64,000 nucleotides of DNA, from positions 1 through 64,000 of the forward strand of contig NZ_JANHDK010000002.1 of NCBI RefSeq assembly GCF_024494725.1. Reading direction: 5' to 3'. The DNA is from Haloplanus ruber (GTDB lineage Archaea > Halobacteriota > Halobacteria > Halobacteriales > Haloferacaceae). Below are positions 9,070-18,160 of this stretch, in pieces; the first letter of the stretch is position 1, and each line of letters opens with the position of its first letter. Made by a program: the position numbers and the translations under genes. A model generated the notes under the pieces. The model did no database searches and was not told the DNA's origin. It worked only from the letters and a program-made list of their open reading frames with translations.

Positions 9070-10023
9070 TTACTCCAGTCGGCCGACGTCAGAGAGGATG
9101 GCCGTCGCCGTCTCCGGGCCGCCCGCGCCGCGGCCGCTGAGGTGGAGTTGGCCGGCATTGACCGTCTCGAACTGGACGATGTTGCGTGTCCCCGTCACCG
9201 CCAGCGCGTCGTGTTGCGGGACGAGCCGTGGCCCCACGCGGACGCCGTCGGCCGTCGCCTCGCCGATCAGCCGGATGGTCCGGCCGTCCTCCGCGGCCAG
9301 GTCGAGTGCGCTCGCCGGAATCGACCGGATGCCCTCGACGTCCGCGTCGGCGAGACTGTAGATCTGATCCTCGTCACCGAGGACGTTCGCGAGGATGACG
9401 AACTTCAGCGCCGCGTCCGTCCCCTCCACGTCGAAGGCAGGGTCGGCCTCCGCGACGCCGAGGTCCTGTGCCTCCGCGAGGACGTGTTCGTAGCCCAGTC
9501 CCTCGGCGGCCATCCGCGAGAGGACGAAGTTGGCGGTGCCGTTGAGCACGCCACGAGCCGCCGTGATCTGTCCGGGACCGAAGTCGGCGATGGTCGAGAG
9601 AATGGGGATGGCGCCGCCGACGGCCGCCTCGAACTGGACGGTGCCCGCACTCTCCGCTTCGAGCGCCATCAGGTCCGCGTACCGCTCCGCCACGGGGCCT
9701 TTGTTCGCCAACACGGCGTGTCGGTCGCGTTCCAGCGCCGCCTTGACGTGCGAGAAGCCGGGTTCAGCGTCGCCCAGGGTTGTCGGCGTCACCTCGACTA
9801 GGACGTCGTACTCCGCAGCCAGCGCGTCCTCGGGGTCGGCCGCGCCGACGGTACCCTCCGCGTCCTTCCGGTCGAAAACCGTCGCTGCGTCCAAGCCGTC
9901 GGGGTCGACCGCCGCCGACCGCGAGTCCGCGAGCGCGGTCACAGTGTGGCCGTACTCCGGGGCGAGGTCGACGACCGAGCGCCCGACGGCGCCGGCGCCG
10001 ATCACCGCGAGTCGGAGGCTCAT
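9070..10023 (-). CDS. hom: Homoserine dehydrogenase
   Basis: A 317-residue enzyme reducing aspartate semialdehyde to homoserine, the branch point to threonine and methionine. The N-terminal Rossmann motif is VIGAGAVGRS. The catalytic Lys lies in VLANKGPVA, and the homoserine-binding region includes GGAIPILSTIADF, GVLNGTANF and EADPAFDVEGTDAALK. There is no C-terminal ACT domain, unlike longer bacterial forms. Instead the upstream gene encodes a separate ACT protein, and the two overlap by ATGA (10020-10023), so they are translationally coupled. The ACT protein is probably the allosteric partner. Regulation may involve the leader ORF and palindrome upstream of that gene. Confidence 0.95.
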   Translation of the reverse strand: MSLRLAVIGAGAVGRSVVDLAPEYGHTVTALADSRSAAVDPDGLDAATVFDRKDAEGTVGAADPEDALAAEYDVLVEVTPTTLGDAEPGFSHVKAALERDRHAVLANKGPVAERYADLMALEAESAGTVQFEAAVGGAIPILSTIADFGPGQITAARGVLNGTANFVLSRMAAEGLGYEHVLAEAQDLGVAEADPAFDVEGTDAALKFVILANVLGDEDQIYSLADADVEGIRSIPASALDLAAEDGRTIRLIGEATADGVRVGPRLVPQHDALAVTGTRNIVQFETVNAGQLHLSGRGAGGPETATAILSDVGRLE

Positions 10024-10622
10024 TCCGCCACCTCCACCAGCGGCTCGACCACGTTCAGGTCCTTCTCGTCGGCGACCTGCCGCACGTGCTCGAAGACTTC
10101 GTCAGACCGGCCGGTCCGGGTGGCCAGCCGAAGGCGCGCGCTGGAGGCGCCACCGCGGCCCTCCGGCGCCGACAGCGACAGGTCCGCGAGCGCCGCGTCG
10201 GTGCTCGATTCGATCCGCTGGAGCGTATCCGAGAGATCGGTGTCGACGATATCACCGACCAGCAACAGAGTCAGCTCCTCGCCGTACCGCTCGGCACCCG
10301 CCTGGATGACGTTGACCCCCTCCGCGCGGAGGGCGTCGACGATGGTCTCGAACCGCTCCGGCGGGCACTCGACGTCCACCTCGACGGGGATGTGTCCCCG
10401 CGGGGTGAGGTTCCCACGCTCGTGGAATATCGAGAGAAGGTTCCCACCGTTCTCCGCGATTGGATGAAGCGCCGACAGGAGTTCGCCGGGTTTGTCGACG
10501 AGCTCTAGCCGGATCGTGTGGGTCTGTGAACGCTCGCCGCCGTCGGTGCGTTCCTCGTCAGCGTCCGTCTCCGCGTCGTCGGTGGTGGCGGCCTCGGTCT
10601 CCGCGTCGCCCGCGTCAACCAT
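10020..10622 (-). CDS. ACT-domain amino-acid-binding regulatory protein
   Basis: About 200 residues. A disordered acidic N-terminus (about 35 residues) precedes an ACT domain (IRLELVDKPGELLSALHPIAENGGNLLSI) and a second ACT-like half (RLRLATRTGRSDEVFEHVRQVADEK). ACT domains bind amino acids and control biosynthetic enzymes. The gene overlaps hom by four bases, so the likely role is feedback control of homoserine dehydrogenase by threonine or a related amino acid; this is inference from context. The ATG directly follows the stop of a 39-codon leader ORF. A minus-strand GACAATTATTACG near 10655-10668 could be a second, internal TATA box giving a short leader. Confidence 0.88.
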   Translation of the reverse strand: MVDAGDAETEAATTDDAETDADEERTDGGERSQTHTIRLELVDKPGELLSALHPIAENGGNLLSIFHERGNLTPRGHIPVEVDVECPPERFETIVDALRAEGVNVIQAGAERYGEELTLLLVGDIVDTDLSDTLQRIESSTDAALADLSLSAPEGRGGASSARLRLATRTGRSDEVFEHVRQVADEKDLNVVEPLVEVAE

Positions 10623-10742
10623 TCAGGCCGTCACCCCCGCGGCACGCCCCGTCGACGTAATAATTGTCATCGGCGACGGGGAAGGGCCGCGGGGTAGCTC
10701 CGTGCCGACACGTCGACTGCCGGTAGTCGTGCCGCAAGGCAT
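10623..10742 (-). CDS. Putative 39-codon leader ORF upstream of ACT-hom
   Basis: An ATG at 10742 opens 39 codons that stop with TGA exactly one base before the ACT-protein ATG (TGAATG at the junction). A TATA-like CATATACC (minus strand, about 10763-10770) is about 25 bases upstream, so the transcript should begin at or very near this ATG. Eight of 39 codons are threonine, including three in a row (residues 5-7) and a MTIITST stretch. Threonine is an end product of the pathway the downstream genes feed. A translated leader controlling the operon is plausible but unproven; the alternative is a non-functional reading frame in an ordinary 5' leader. Confidence 0.4.
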   Translation of the reverse strand: MPCGTTTGSRRVGTELPRGPSPSPMTIITSTGRAAGVTA

Positions 10743-10757
10743 GGTGTACACTGTGCC
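10738..10757. promoter_or_regulatory. 20-bp palindrome over the ACT-hom transcript start (candidate operator)
   Basis: GGCATGGTGTACACTGTGCC reads the same on both strands except for two symmetric mismatched pairs around the perfect core GTGTACAC. It lies between the TATA-like box (10763-10770) and the leader ATG at 10742, so a protein bound here would cover the start site. This is the geometry of an archaeal repressor site. The factor is unknown; Lrp/AsnC-type or TrmB-type regulators are candidates. Confidence 0.5.
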
Positions 10758-10792
10758 AGTGGGGTATATGATTGCATCGGTCGCGGACGGCC

Positions 10793-11986
10793 TCAGGTCG
10801 CGGGCGACTGGGCGGCGGACACAGCGTCGTCGCTCACCATCTCGACGGTGGCTGGGGCGTCGGCCCGGTCGTGAGCGAGGCGAACGACCGTTCGCTCGCC
10901 GTCGGTGTCGAAACACAGGTCACCGTCGGCGGCCTCCGCGACCGAGCGGGCGACCCAGAGACCGAGACCACTCCCGTGTTTGAGCTGTGTGATCTCCTCG
11001 TCGCCGGAGATGACGATCCGTTCGTCCTCGGGGACGCCGGGACCGTCATCCGCGACGTCGATCCGGACCGTCTCGTCGTCGGGAGCGTCGGCGCTGACGT
11101 GAATCTCCGATCCGCCGTGTTCGACCGCGTTCTCGACGAGTTCAGTGAGCGCCCGCTCGATGCTGTCGTCGGCCCAGACCCACAGGTTCCGTGGCACGTC
11201 GACGGCAATCTCCGCTCCGTCGTCCGCCGACACGTCGTCGACGGCGTTCGTGGCGACGTCGTGGACGTTCAATCGCACGTTCGGCGTCGACCGCCGATCC
11301 AGCGCCTCGACCATCGCCTTGGTCTTGTCGGCGAGGTCACCGACGGACCGGGCGCGGCCGTAGAGGAGTTCGGCCGTCTCGGCGAGCGAACCGTCGGGAA
11401 GTTCGGTCGCCAGTCGCTCGGACTGCCCCATCAACACCGTGGCGTCGTTCCGGAGGTTGTGCCGGAGGACGCGACTCAACACGGCGAATTTCTCCCGTTC
11501 GTGCGCTAGCTGTTCGGCTCGAACCCGCCGGGCGTCGTGGACCCCGATGATGACGTGGGCGGCGGCACTGATCGCGAGAACGTTGCCCGCCGCCAGCGCG
11601 TCGGCCGGGGTGACGGTCCCGAGCGCGCCACGGTAGGCGCCGTGTGCGAGCAAGACAACCCCGAGGACGACGAACCCGAGGAAGTTCCACACCGCGATCC
11701 GAACGGCGTTGGGCGTCGAGAAGTCACTCCGGTACAACAGGACGCCGGCGGCGACCAGGCCGAGACAGACGAGCGACCCGAGGACCGCCAATCCGATCCC
11801 GACGGCTGGTTGTGACCCCACCAGGAACGGCGCCAGGTTTGGGACGAACAGCGCGACGCCGGTCAGGCTGACGACCGCACACGACGCGATCCGAGCCAGC
11901 CGTTCCCGCTGGCGACCCCCGCCGGCCGGTCCCGGCCCGAACAGTCGAACGAGTGCTTGGTCGATGCGGGCGAGTACTCCAGTCAT
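10793..11986 (-). CDS. Membrane histidine kinase
   Basis: About 397 residues from the ATG at 11986; a GTG at 12025 would add 13. Four hydrophobic segments lie between about residues 30 and 145. The dimerisation helix carries the H-box SRVLRHNLRND. The catalytic domain has the N box ELVENAVEHG, the G1 motif DDGPGV and the G2 motif GSGLGLWV. The shorter start is preferred because an AT-rich box (minus-strand GATAATTC, about 12026-12035) would place transcription just upstream of it. No response regulator is adjacent, so it is an orphan. The signal is unknown; with no extracellular loop of size, it is probably membrane-derived. Confidence 0.88.
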   Translation of the reverse strand: MTGVLARIDQALVRLFGPGPAGGGRQRERLARIASCAVVSLTGVALFVPNLAPFLVGSQPAVGIGLAVLGSLVCLGLVAAGVLLYRSDFSTPNAVRIAVWNFLGFVVLGVVLLAHGAYRGALGTVTPADALAAGNVLAISAAAHVIIGVHDARRVRAEQLAHEREKFAVLSRVLRHNLRNDATVLMGQSERLATELPDGSLAETAELLYGRARSVGDLADKTKAMVEALDRRSTPNVRLNVHDVATNAVDDVSADDGAEIAVDVPRNLWVWADDSIERALTELVENAVEHGGSEIHVSADAPDDETVRIDVADDGPGVPEDERIVISGDEEITQLKHGSGLGLWVARSVAEAADGDLCFDTDGERTVVRLAHDRADAPATVEMVSDDAVSAAQSPAT

Positions 11987-12067
11987 CGCCGGAGACAGAC
12001 GAAGGCGAGTGATGAAACTATCCACCGAATTATCGTCGCTGAGAGAAGGATGGCCGACGACGGCGCC

Positions 12068-14257
12068 TTAGATGTAGTCGACCGACGGCGGCAGTTCCAG
12101 CTTCATCCCCTTGCGCTGGCGAATCTCCTCGATCAGATCGGGCTGGAGATTGTCGGCGAGCACACGGAAGCCGGCGTTCTCGGTGTTCCACGACGCGCGA
12201 CCCTCGGTGGCGCTCCGAATGTCCGAGGAGAAGCCGATCATCTCCTCGACGGGCGCGATGCCCTCGATGACCATGAGGTCGCCCTCCTGGTACATGTCGT
12301 CGACGCGGCCACGACGGCCCTGAATCTCGCCCGAGGCCGCACCCATGTGTTCGGACGGCACGTCGATACGAACGTCCTGGATGGGTTCGAGCAGGCGGAT
12401 CTCACCGTCGATGAGCGAGCGGTGAACGGCCTCTCGGACTGCGGGGATGACCTGTGCCGGGCCGCGGTGGATGGTGTCCTCGTGGAGCTTCGCGTCGTGC
12501 AGGCGGATCAGCGCGCCCTGGACGGGTTCGGCCGCGAGCGGGCCGTCGTCCAGCGCCTCTTCGAGGCCCTCGACGACGAGTTCCATCGTCTCGTTGAGGT
12601 GCTGGATCCCCTTCGTGTCGTCGATGAGGATGTTCGTCCCGTGGATGTGTTCCACGTTCTGGGAGGTGTCCTTGTCCATGCCGGCCTCCTGCAGCGCCTC
12701 GCGGCGCTCCAGTTCGGGCATGTCCATCGAGACGTTCCCCAGCTGGATTTCGTCGACGATGTCGTCGCTCAGGGTTTCGACCGTGATGTAGAACTTGTTG
12801 TGACGGTTCGGCGAGACGCCTTCGACCTCGCCGGAGGCTTCCTGGGGTGCCTCACGATAGACGACGATGGGCTCCCCGGTGTTGATCGGGATGCCCTGGT
12901 TGCGCTCGATGCGCTGGCCGATGACTTCGAGGTGGAGTTCGCCCTGGCCGGAGATGAGGTGTTCGCCCGTCTCCTCGTTGATCTCGACCTGGATGGTGGG
13001 GTCTTCCTTGGCGACCTGCTGGAGCGTCTCGATCAGCTTCGGCAGGTCGTCCATGTTCCGCGCCTCGACGCTTTTCGTGATGACCGGCTCGGAGATGTGT
13101 TCGATGGACTCGAACGGCGTCATCTCGACGCTGGACACCGTGGAGCCAGCGATGGCGTCCTTGAGGCCGGTGACGGCGGCGATGTTGCCCGCGGGAACGC
13201 GTTCCACTTCCTCGCGCTCGCCGCCCATGTAGATGCCGACGCTCTGGACGCGGTTCTGCCGGGCCGTCCCCGAGACGTACAGCTCTTGGCCCTTCTCGAT
13301 GGTGCCGGAGAAGACACGCCCCGCCGCGATTTCGCCGGCGTGGGGGTCGATCCCGATGTCGGTGACCATCATGACGAGTTCGCCGTCCTCGTCGACCAGT
13401 CGCATCGTCCCGGCGAGGTCGGACTCCGCGTCACCGCGCCAGATGCGCGGGATACGTCGGGGCTGGGCGTCGAGCGGGTTCGGGAAGTGCTCACACACCA
13501 TGTCGAGCACGACGTCCGAGAGCGGCGTCCGGTCGTGGAGTTCCTGACGCTTGTCCGCGCGTTCGAGGTCGATGATGTCGCCGAAGTCCATCCCCGTCCG
13601 CTGCATCGAGGGCATAGACACGCCCCACTTATAGAGCGCGGAGCCGAAGCCGACGGTGCCGTCCTCAACGCCGACGGTCCAGTCCTCGGTGATGTCGTCC
13701 ATCTCCTCGGTCATCCCGCGGATGAGCTCGTTCACGTCGTGGATGACCGACAGGAGGCGGTCCTGCATCTCCTGGGGACCCTCCTGCAGTTCGGAGATGA
13801 GGCGGTCGACCTTATTGATAAAGAGTGTCGGCTTGACGCCCTCGCGAAGCGCCTGCCGGAGCACCGTCTCCGTCTGTGGCATCGCGCCCTCGACGGCGTC
13901 GACGACCACGAGCGCACCGTCGACGGCGCGCATCGCGCGGGTCACGTCGCCACCGAAGTCGACGTGGCCCGGCGTGTCGATCAGGTTGATCAGGTGGTTG
14001 TCGCCCTCGTACTCGTGGGTCATCGAGACGTTCGCGGCGTCGATGGTGATGCCGCGTTCCTGCTCGTCCTCCTCGGTGTCCATCGCGAGCTGTTCGCCCG
14101 CGGTGTCCTGAGAGATCATGCCCGCGCCGGCGAGCAGGTTGTCCGTCAGCGTCGTCTTGCCGTGATCGACGTGAGCGGCGATGGCGATGTTCCGGATGTT
14201 CTCCGGTTTGTCCATCAGCCGTTCACATTCTTGTACGATCTTCTTTCGTCGGCCCAT
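12068..14257 (-). CDS. fusA: Translation elongation factor EF-2 (aEF-2)
   Basis: A 729-residue translocase GTPase. G motifs: [13 protein letters not shown] near residue 28, [10 protein letters not shown] near 93 and NKVDR near 147. The C-terminal half holds the diphthamide loop with [12 protein letters not shown], the His that is modified to diphthamide in Archaea. The C-terminus [15 protein letters not shown] is typical of haloarchaea. A TATA-like minus-strand CTACCCTTTTGAC lies about 30 bases upstream (14282-14295). The gene sits near rpsG/rpsL as in the archaeal str operon, but is separated by two metabolic genes and has its own promoter. Confidence 0.98.
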   Translation of the reverse strand: MGRRKKIVQECERLMDKPENIRNIAIAAHVDHGKTTLTDNLLAGAGMISQDTAGEQLAMDTEEDEQERGITIDAANVSMTHEYEGDNHLINLIDTPGHVDFGGDVTRAMRAVDGALVVVDAVEGAMPQTETVLRQALREGVKPTLFINKVDRLISELQEGPQEMQDRLLSVIHDVNELIRGMTEEMDDITEDWTVGVEDGTVGFGSALYKWGVSMPSMQRTGMDFGDIIDLERADKRQELHDRTPLSDVVLDMVCEHFPNPLDAQPRRIPRIWRGDAESDLAGTMRLVDEDGELVMMVTDIGIDPHAGEIAAGRVFSGTIEKGQELYVSGTARQNRVQSVGIYMGGEREEVERVPAGNIAAVTGLKDAIAGSTVSSVEMTPFESIEHISEPVITKSVEARNMDDLPKLIETLQQVAKEDPTIQVEINEETGEHLISGQGELHLEVIGQRIERNQGIPINTGEPIVVYREAPQEASGEVEGVSPNRHNKFYITVETLSDDIVDEIQLGNVSMDMPELERREALQEAGMDKDTSQNVEHIHGTNILIDDTKGIQHLNETMELVVEGLEEALDDGPLAAEPVQGALIRLHDAKLHEDTIHRGPAQVIPAVREAVHRSLIDGEIRLLEPIQDVRIDVPSEHMGAASGEIQGRRGRVDDMYQEGDLMVIEGIAPVEEMIGFSSDIRSATEGRASWNTENAGFRVLADNLQPDLIEEIRQRKGMKLELPPSVDYI

Positions 14258-14421
14258 TACAGGTACATACCGCCAGGAGGGTCAAAAGGGTAGTGTTTTG
14301 CCGGCAACGAAACCGTCGATTTCCGGCGGCTGGCACCGTGTGTCACGTGATGCCACGATTCGCCGACGACGACCGCCGGACCGCAACCGTCTTACCGATC
14401 TGACCCGTGATAACGGTAAGC

Positions 14422-15186
14422 ATGGATGTACGCGTAGAGGCGGGCGCGCCACCGGATCCGTTTCTCGGCGCCGCCGACCTGCTGGCCACCGAACACGACC
14501 TGACCCGACCGGTTCACGTACGCGTCCGGGACGACCCGGACGAGCGAACCTGGACCGCACATTACGACGACCACCACGTGCTCAACATCTCCCGACAGGC
14601 CGCCACGAGCGCCATGGCGCGGGAACTCGCCCTCCACGAACTCGCACACATGGCCCGGTACGAACAGGGGCACGCCTCGCACACCCAGTCGACGGACGAA
14701 GCGCTATTTCTCGCGCTCTCCGGCCGCGATGTCGAGCGCCGGAAGCTGACTCACTGCTATCAGATCGCCAACCACATGCGCGACATCTACGCCGACGACA
14801 TCACCCTCTCGGTGGCGCCGGCGGCGAAGCTCGTCCAGTTTCTCGAATCACAGCTCGCGGCCGCCGTCGCCGACGCGCCCGGACCCAGTCCCGCTGCCAC
14901 GACCCCCGACTCGCGTCGCGTCTCCGTCGGCGCCGACCCCGACATCACCGCCGTCAACGCCGCCTTCGCCCTCGCGCTCGTCGAGCGCCACGAGTTGATC
15001 GACACCGAACACCGGCTGTACGACCTGGCGCGCGCCGCCGCCACCGACGCCCCGACCGTCGGGATGGAGACGTTCAAACGCCTCTTTCGTACCCTCTCGG
15101 AGGACCCGAGCGAGAGCGACTTCCGCCGCGACCTGGTGACCGCGACCCGAGAGTACGCCCTCGACGCGGGGCGGGCGGCGGACTAG
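14422..15186 (+). CDS. DUF5781 family protein with a zincin HELAH motif
   Basis: About 254 residues. Near residue 74 it carries ALHELAHMARYEQGHASH, a HExxH zinc-metalloprotease signature with further histidines. The rest is helical and matches the DUF5781 type found next to translation genes in haloarchaea. The ATG at 14422 is chosen over the GTG at 14407 because CTTACCG near 14390-14396 is about 27 bases upstream, as in a leaderless gene. Its stop overlaps the stop of the convergent iron alcohol dehydrogenase by four bases. Peptidase activity is inferred from the motif only; the substrate is unknown. Confidence 0.8.
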   Translation: MDVRVEAGAPPDPFLGAADLLATEHDLTRPVHVRVRDDPDERTWTAHYDDHHVLNISRQAATSAMARELALHELAHMARYEQGHASHTQSTDEALFLALSGRDVERRKLTHCYQIANHMRDIYADDITLSVAPAAKLVQFLESQLAAAVADAPGPSPAATTPDSRRVSVGADPDITAVNAAFALALVERHELIDTEHRLYDLARAAATDAPTVGMETFKRLFRTLSEDPSESDFRRDLVTATREYALDAGRAAD

Positions 15187-16376
15187 CGACCGGCGGCCGC
15201 CGCTTGGAAGACGTCAATCACGTCCGCGCGGTCCATCGTCCGAGGATTTCGCTCGATGTTGTGTGCCGAGTGCTCGAAGGCAACGTCCGCGAACTCGGCG
15301 AAGGTCTCCCGGTCGAAGTCGCCGAACGCGGCGATGTTCGTCGGCACGTCCACGTCCGCTAGTAGGTCGAAGACGGCCTCAACGCTCCGTGCAGCAAAGG
15401 CCCGGTCGGACTCCCCGGGTCGCCGCGTGGCGCCCAGTGCCGCCGCCAGGTCCGCGAATCGGTCGACCTCCGCGGGCAGGTTGTACCGCATCACGTGCGG
15501 CAAGAGCACACCGTTCGCCAGTCCGTGCCCCAGGTCACACTCCATGCCGAGCGGGTAGGTGAGTGCGTGGACGGCTCCCAGTCCGGAGTTGACGAACGCC
15601 TGCCCGGCGAGGGTGGCCGCGAGGCTCATGTTGGCCCGGGCTGCCTCGTTTGCCGCCCCCTGGGTGACCGCGGCCCGGAGATTCTCCCCGACCAGTTCGA
15701 CCGCTCGGAGCGCCAGCGTGTCCGTGTACGGCGTCCGCAGGAGCGTGACGTAGCTCTCGATGGCGTGAGTCAGGGCGTCGAGTCCCGTCGCCGCCGCGAC
15801 CCCTGGCGGCAGCGTCGCCGTCAGATCCGGATCGACCGTCGCGAGGTCGGCAAAGAGCCGCGGCGAGAAGACGACTTTTTTCACCCCGCCCGCGCGCTCG
15901 TCGGCAAAGACGCCGATGTGGGTCACCTCGCTCCCGGTGCCGGCCGTCGTGGGCACAAGCGCCAGTGGCTTCGTCGGCGTCGAGACGTTGTCCATCCCCA
16001 GCAACTCGCGAACGGGGCGATCCGCGGCCGCAAGCGCCGCCGCGAACTTCGCGGTGTCCATCGAACTCCCGCCGCCGACGCCGACGACGACGTCGTGATC
16101 GGCGACCAGTTCGGCCGCCGCTTCGACCATCGAGAGCTTCGGCTCGGGGGCGACGCCGTCGTACACCGTCACGTCGACGCCCGCCGCCTCCAGGCGAGCG
16201 CGCGGGTCGTCGACGACGCCGGCCGTCGACAGGTGCTCGTCGGTGACCAGCAACGCCGAGTCGGCGTCGCGGTCGGCCGCGAACGGTTCGAGGGCGTCGA
16301 TTGCGCCCGATCCGTACTCGACGTGGGCGGGGCTCCGGATCGCGTGTGACGTATCGAGGGACCCGATGTCCGACAT
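15183..16376 (-). CDS. Iron-containing (class III) alcohol dehydrogenase family protein
   Basis: A 397-residue NAD(P)-dependent dehydrogenase. The nucleotide-binding motif GVGGGSSMDTAK lies near residue 100 and PTTAGTGSEVT follows. Metal ligands are visible in LDALTHAIESY (Asp/His) and in the C-terminal half at GAVHALTYPLG and HGLANGVLLPHVM. It oxidises or reduces a short-chain alcohol or aldehyde; the substrate cannot be named. It lies between rpsG and DUF5781/fusA, breaking the str gene order, and overlaps the convergent DUF5781 stop by four bases. The 41-base gap to rpsG leaves room for little besides a promoter. Confidence 0.93.
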   Translation of the reverse strand: MSDIGSLDTSHAIRSPAHVEYGSGAIDALEPFAADRDADSALLVTDEHLSTAGVVDDPRARLEAAGVDVTVYDGVAPEPKLSMVEAAAELVADHDVVVGVGGGSSMDTAKFAAALAAADRPVRELLGMDNVSTPTKPLALVPTTAGTGSEVTHIGVFADERAGGVKKVVFSPRLFADLATVDPDLTATLPPGVAAATGLDALTHAIESYVTLLRTPYTDTLALRAVELVGENLRAAVTQGAANEAARANMSLAATLAGQAFVNSGLGAVHALTYPLGMECDLGHGLANGVLLPHVMRYNLPAEVDRFADLAAALGATRRPGESDRAFAARSVEAVFDLLADVDVPTNIAAFGDFDRETFAEFADVAFEHSAHNIERNPRTMDRADVIDVFQAAAAGR

Positions 16377-16417
16377 ACCGCCACCGTCGGACGGGACGTA
16401 AGTAGCTCTTCGGGAGG

Positions 16418-17044
16418 TTACCGTGCGGCGGCGGCGACCCGCTCGGCTTCCTCTTTCTGGTTGATGGCGTAGGCACCGACGTCGTAGTCGGCGGCGCCCA
16501 TCAGCTGGTTCGCGAGCGCCTCGGCGGCACTCGTCGGCGTCTTGTACGACCCGCGGTAAGCGCCCTCCGCGAGGAACTTCAGCGCCTGATCGACGCGGCG
16601 CTGGGGCGCCACGTCGACGGCCTGCGGGACCGAGATCCCGCCGTACTTCAGGCGGACGGTCTCCTCGCGCGGCGCGGCGTTCTCGACAGCCGTGACGAGG
16701 ATCTGCACTGGGTTCTCGTCGGTCCCTTCGTGGACGAGTTCGAAGGCATCACGGACGATCCGCATCGCCTGCTGTTTCTTCCCCGTGTTCTCCTCGGTCT
16801 GCATCAGCCGGTTGATCAACCGCTCGACGACCGAGATTTCGCTTTTCTGGAACTGCTTGGAGGCGTGTCGCCCCATCGTGTGCGCGATGGGAGTCACGTT
16901 GATGTAGCGCTTCGTGCTCGGGTCGGCGTACGCAATGTCGTCGGTCTCCCACACGCCGAACAGCAGGGCGTCGGTCTCCGTCTCGTCGCTGCCGGCCGGG
17001 GCGTCCGGATCGGGCTCGGGGGAGTCGCTTTCGCTTTCGGACAT
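16418..17044 (-). CDS. rpsG: Small ribosomal subunit protein uS7
   Basis: A 208-residue S7 that nucleates assembly of the 30S head. After a disordered acidic N-terminal extension of about 25 residues typical of haloarchaea come INVTPIAHTMGRHASKQF, the helix ISVVERLINRLMQT and the conserved RLKYGGISVPQAVDVAPQRR rRNA-binding region. It ends in the usual NQKEEAERVAAAAR tail. The ATG overlaps the rpsL stop by one base (TAATG), so the two are coupled. Confidence 0.97.
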   Translation of the reverse strand: MSESESDSPEPDPDAPAGSDETETDALLFGVWETDDIAYADPSTKRYINVTPIAHTMGRHASKQFQKSEISVVERLINRLMQTEENTGKKQQAMRIVRDAFELVHEGTDENPVQILVTAVENAAPREETVRLKYGGISVPQAVDVAPQRRVDQALKFLAEGAYRGSYKTPTSAAEALANQLMGAADYDVGAYAINQKEEAERVAAAAR

Positions 17045-17472
17045 TATCGAACCGGTTTCTCCGCGTTACCGCGCACGAGTTCGATGAGCGAGACGCCGTT
17101 GACCTTCTCGACCTTGTAGTTCACGCCGGAGAGGTCACCCATCGCACGACCCTTCGCGCCACCGATACCGGCGATGGTAACCTCGTCGTGTTCATCGATG
17201 AAGGAGATGGCTCCGTCGCCGGGGCAGAACGCCGTCACCTGCTTGCCGTTCTTGATCAACTGGACCCGGACGCACTTTCGGATCGCCGAGTTGGGCTGTT
17301 TCGCCTCGATGCCGACCTTCTCCAGGACGATGCCCCGTGCCTGGGGCGCCCCCTCGAGCGGGTCCGACTTCTTCCGGAGGCCGCGCTCGCGTCGCGCGTA
17401 CTCCGAGTCGGACCACCGCCGCGTCTGGCGGTCCTTCTTGAGTTTGCGGGCCGCATATTTGCCGTTCGCCAT
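17044..17472 (-). CDS. rpsL: Small ribosomal subunit protein uS12
   Basis: A 142-residue archaeal S12, the decoding-centre protein. The invariant loop [15 protein letters not shown] and [18 protein letters not shown] are present. A TATA-like GCTTAAGTAG (minus strand, about 17498-17508) is 27 bases upstream of the ATG, so rpsL-rpsG has its own leaderless promoter despite following nusA in the RNA polymerase cluster. The 183-base gap upstream (17473-17655) shows no gene. Confidence 0.98.
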   Translation of the reverse strand: MANGKYAARKLKKDRQTRRWSDSEYARRERGLRKKSDPLEGAPQARGIVLEKVGIEAKQPNSAIRKCVRVQLIKNGKQVTAFCPGDGAISFIDEHDEVTIAGIGGAKGRAMGDLSGVNYKVEKVNGVSLIELVRGNAEKPVR

Positions 17473-17655
17473 AGTGCAACCTCGTTGCCGACGGAGCTAC
17501 TTAAGCCTCCCTTTTCGGCCGGAGCGAAACCGTCTCAGAACGCGTTAGGACACCCGCTACTCCGATCTGAGGATCTATCGGCGTCAGGAGAACGACGATA
17601 AGTCCCGGAAGAGCGTCGAGAGCCCGTGAGAGACGGCGCCGACGACGGGTGAGAC

Positions 17656-18081
17656 TCAGGTCAACTGCACGTCGTCGAGGTCGTAATGTCGGCTGGCGAG
17701 CCGCCGGGCCGTTTCGATGTTTCGCCCGTCGCGGCCGATGGCGGCGCCGCGGTCCGCCTCCGGCACCTCGGCGTAGGCGATCCGGTCGCCCTGTTCGCTG
17801 ATCGTGACGTGTTGGACCGCCGCCGGCGCAAGGGTGTTGGCGACGAAGGCCTCCGGCGTGTCGGCGTCCTCGACGAGTTCGACCGAGCGTCCGAGCGTCT
17901 CCTCGACTGCCCGCACCCGCCGGCCGTCGGGGCCGACCGCGTCGGCCATCTCGCCGGCCGCGACGAGGAAGACGACCCGGTCCTCGTCCTCGTAGACAAG
18001 ACAGTCGCGGGCGGTCGCCCCGGTTTCGTCCTCGAAGCAGGCGATGTACCGACGGTCGCGGTCCGACAGGGTAATACGCAT
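17656..18081 (-). CDS. nusA: NusA-like transcription factor (two KH domains)
   Basis: A 141-residue archaeal NusA made of two KH domains and lacking the bacterial N-terminal and S1 parts. The GxxG loops are VGPDGRRVRAVEE and IGRDGRNIETARR. It binds nascent RNA and is associated with termination or elongation. The ATG at 18081 gives the normal MRITLSDRDRRYIACFEDE start; longer in-frame extensions upstream are out of character. It lies 79 bases downstream of rpoA2, the conserved archaeal position. Confidence 0.95.
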   Translation of the reverse strand: MRITLSDRDRRYIACFEDETGATARDCLVYEDEDRVVFLVAAGEMADAVGPDGRRVRAVEETLGRSVELVEDADTPEAFVANTLAPAAVQHVTISEQGDRIAYAEVPEADRGAAIGRDGRNIETARRLASRHYDLDDVQLT

Positions 18082-18160
18082 TATCGAGGGGTGGACGGCC
18101 GGATACCAGTGGGTCGCCGCCCCCTCGTGTCCCGCCGGAGCCGACGTGCGTTCTCCATCG

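Noticed and set aside
11957-14293. A 778-codon plus-strand open frame antisense to EF-2
   Set aside because: It is the complement of fusA. In high-GC DNA the antisense frame lacks stops; the composition is Asp/Val/Arg-rich with no recognisable domain, whereas the minus strand encodes intact EF-2.
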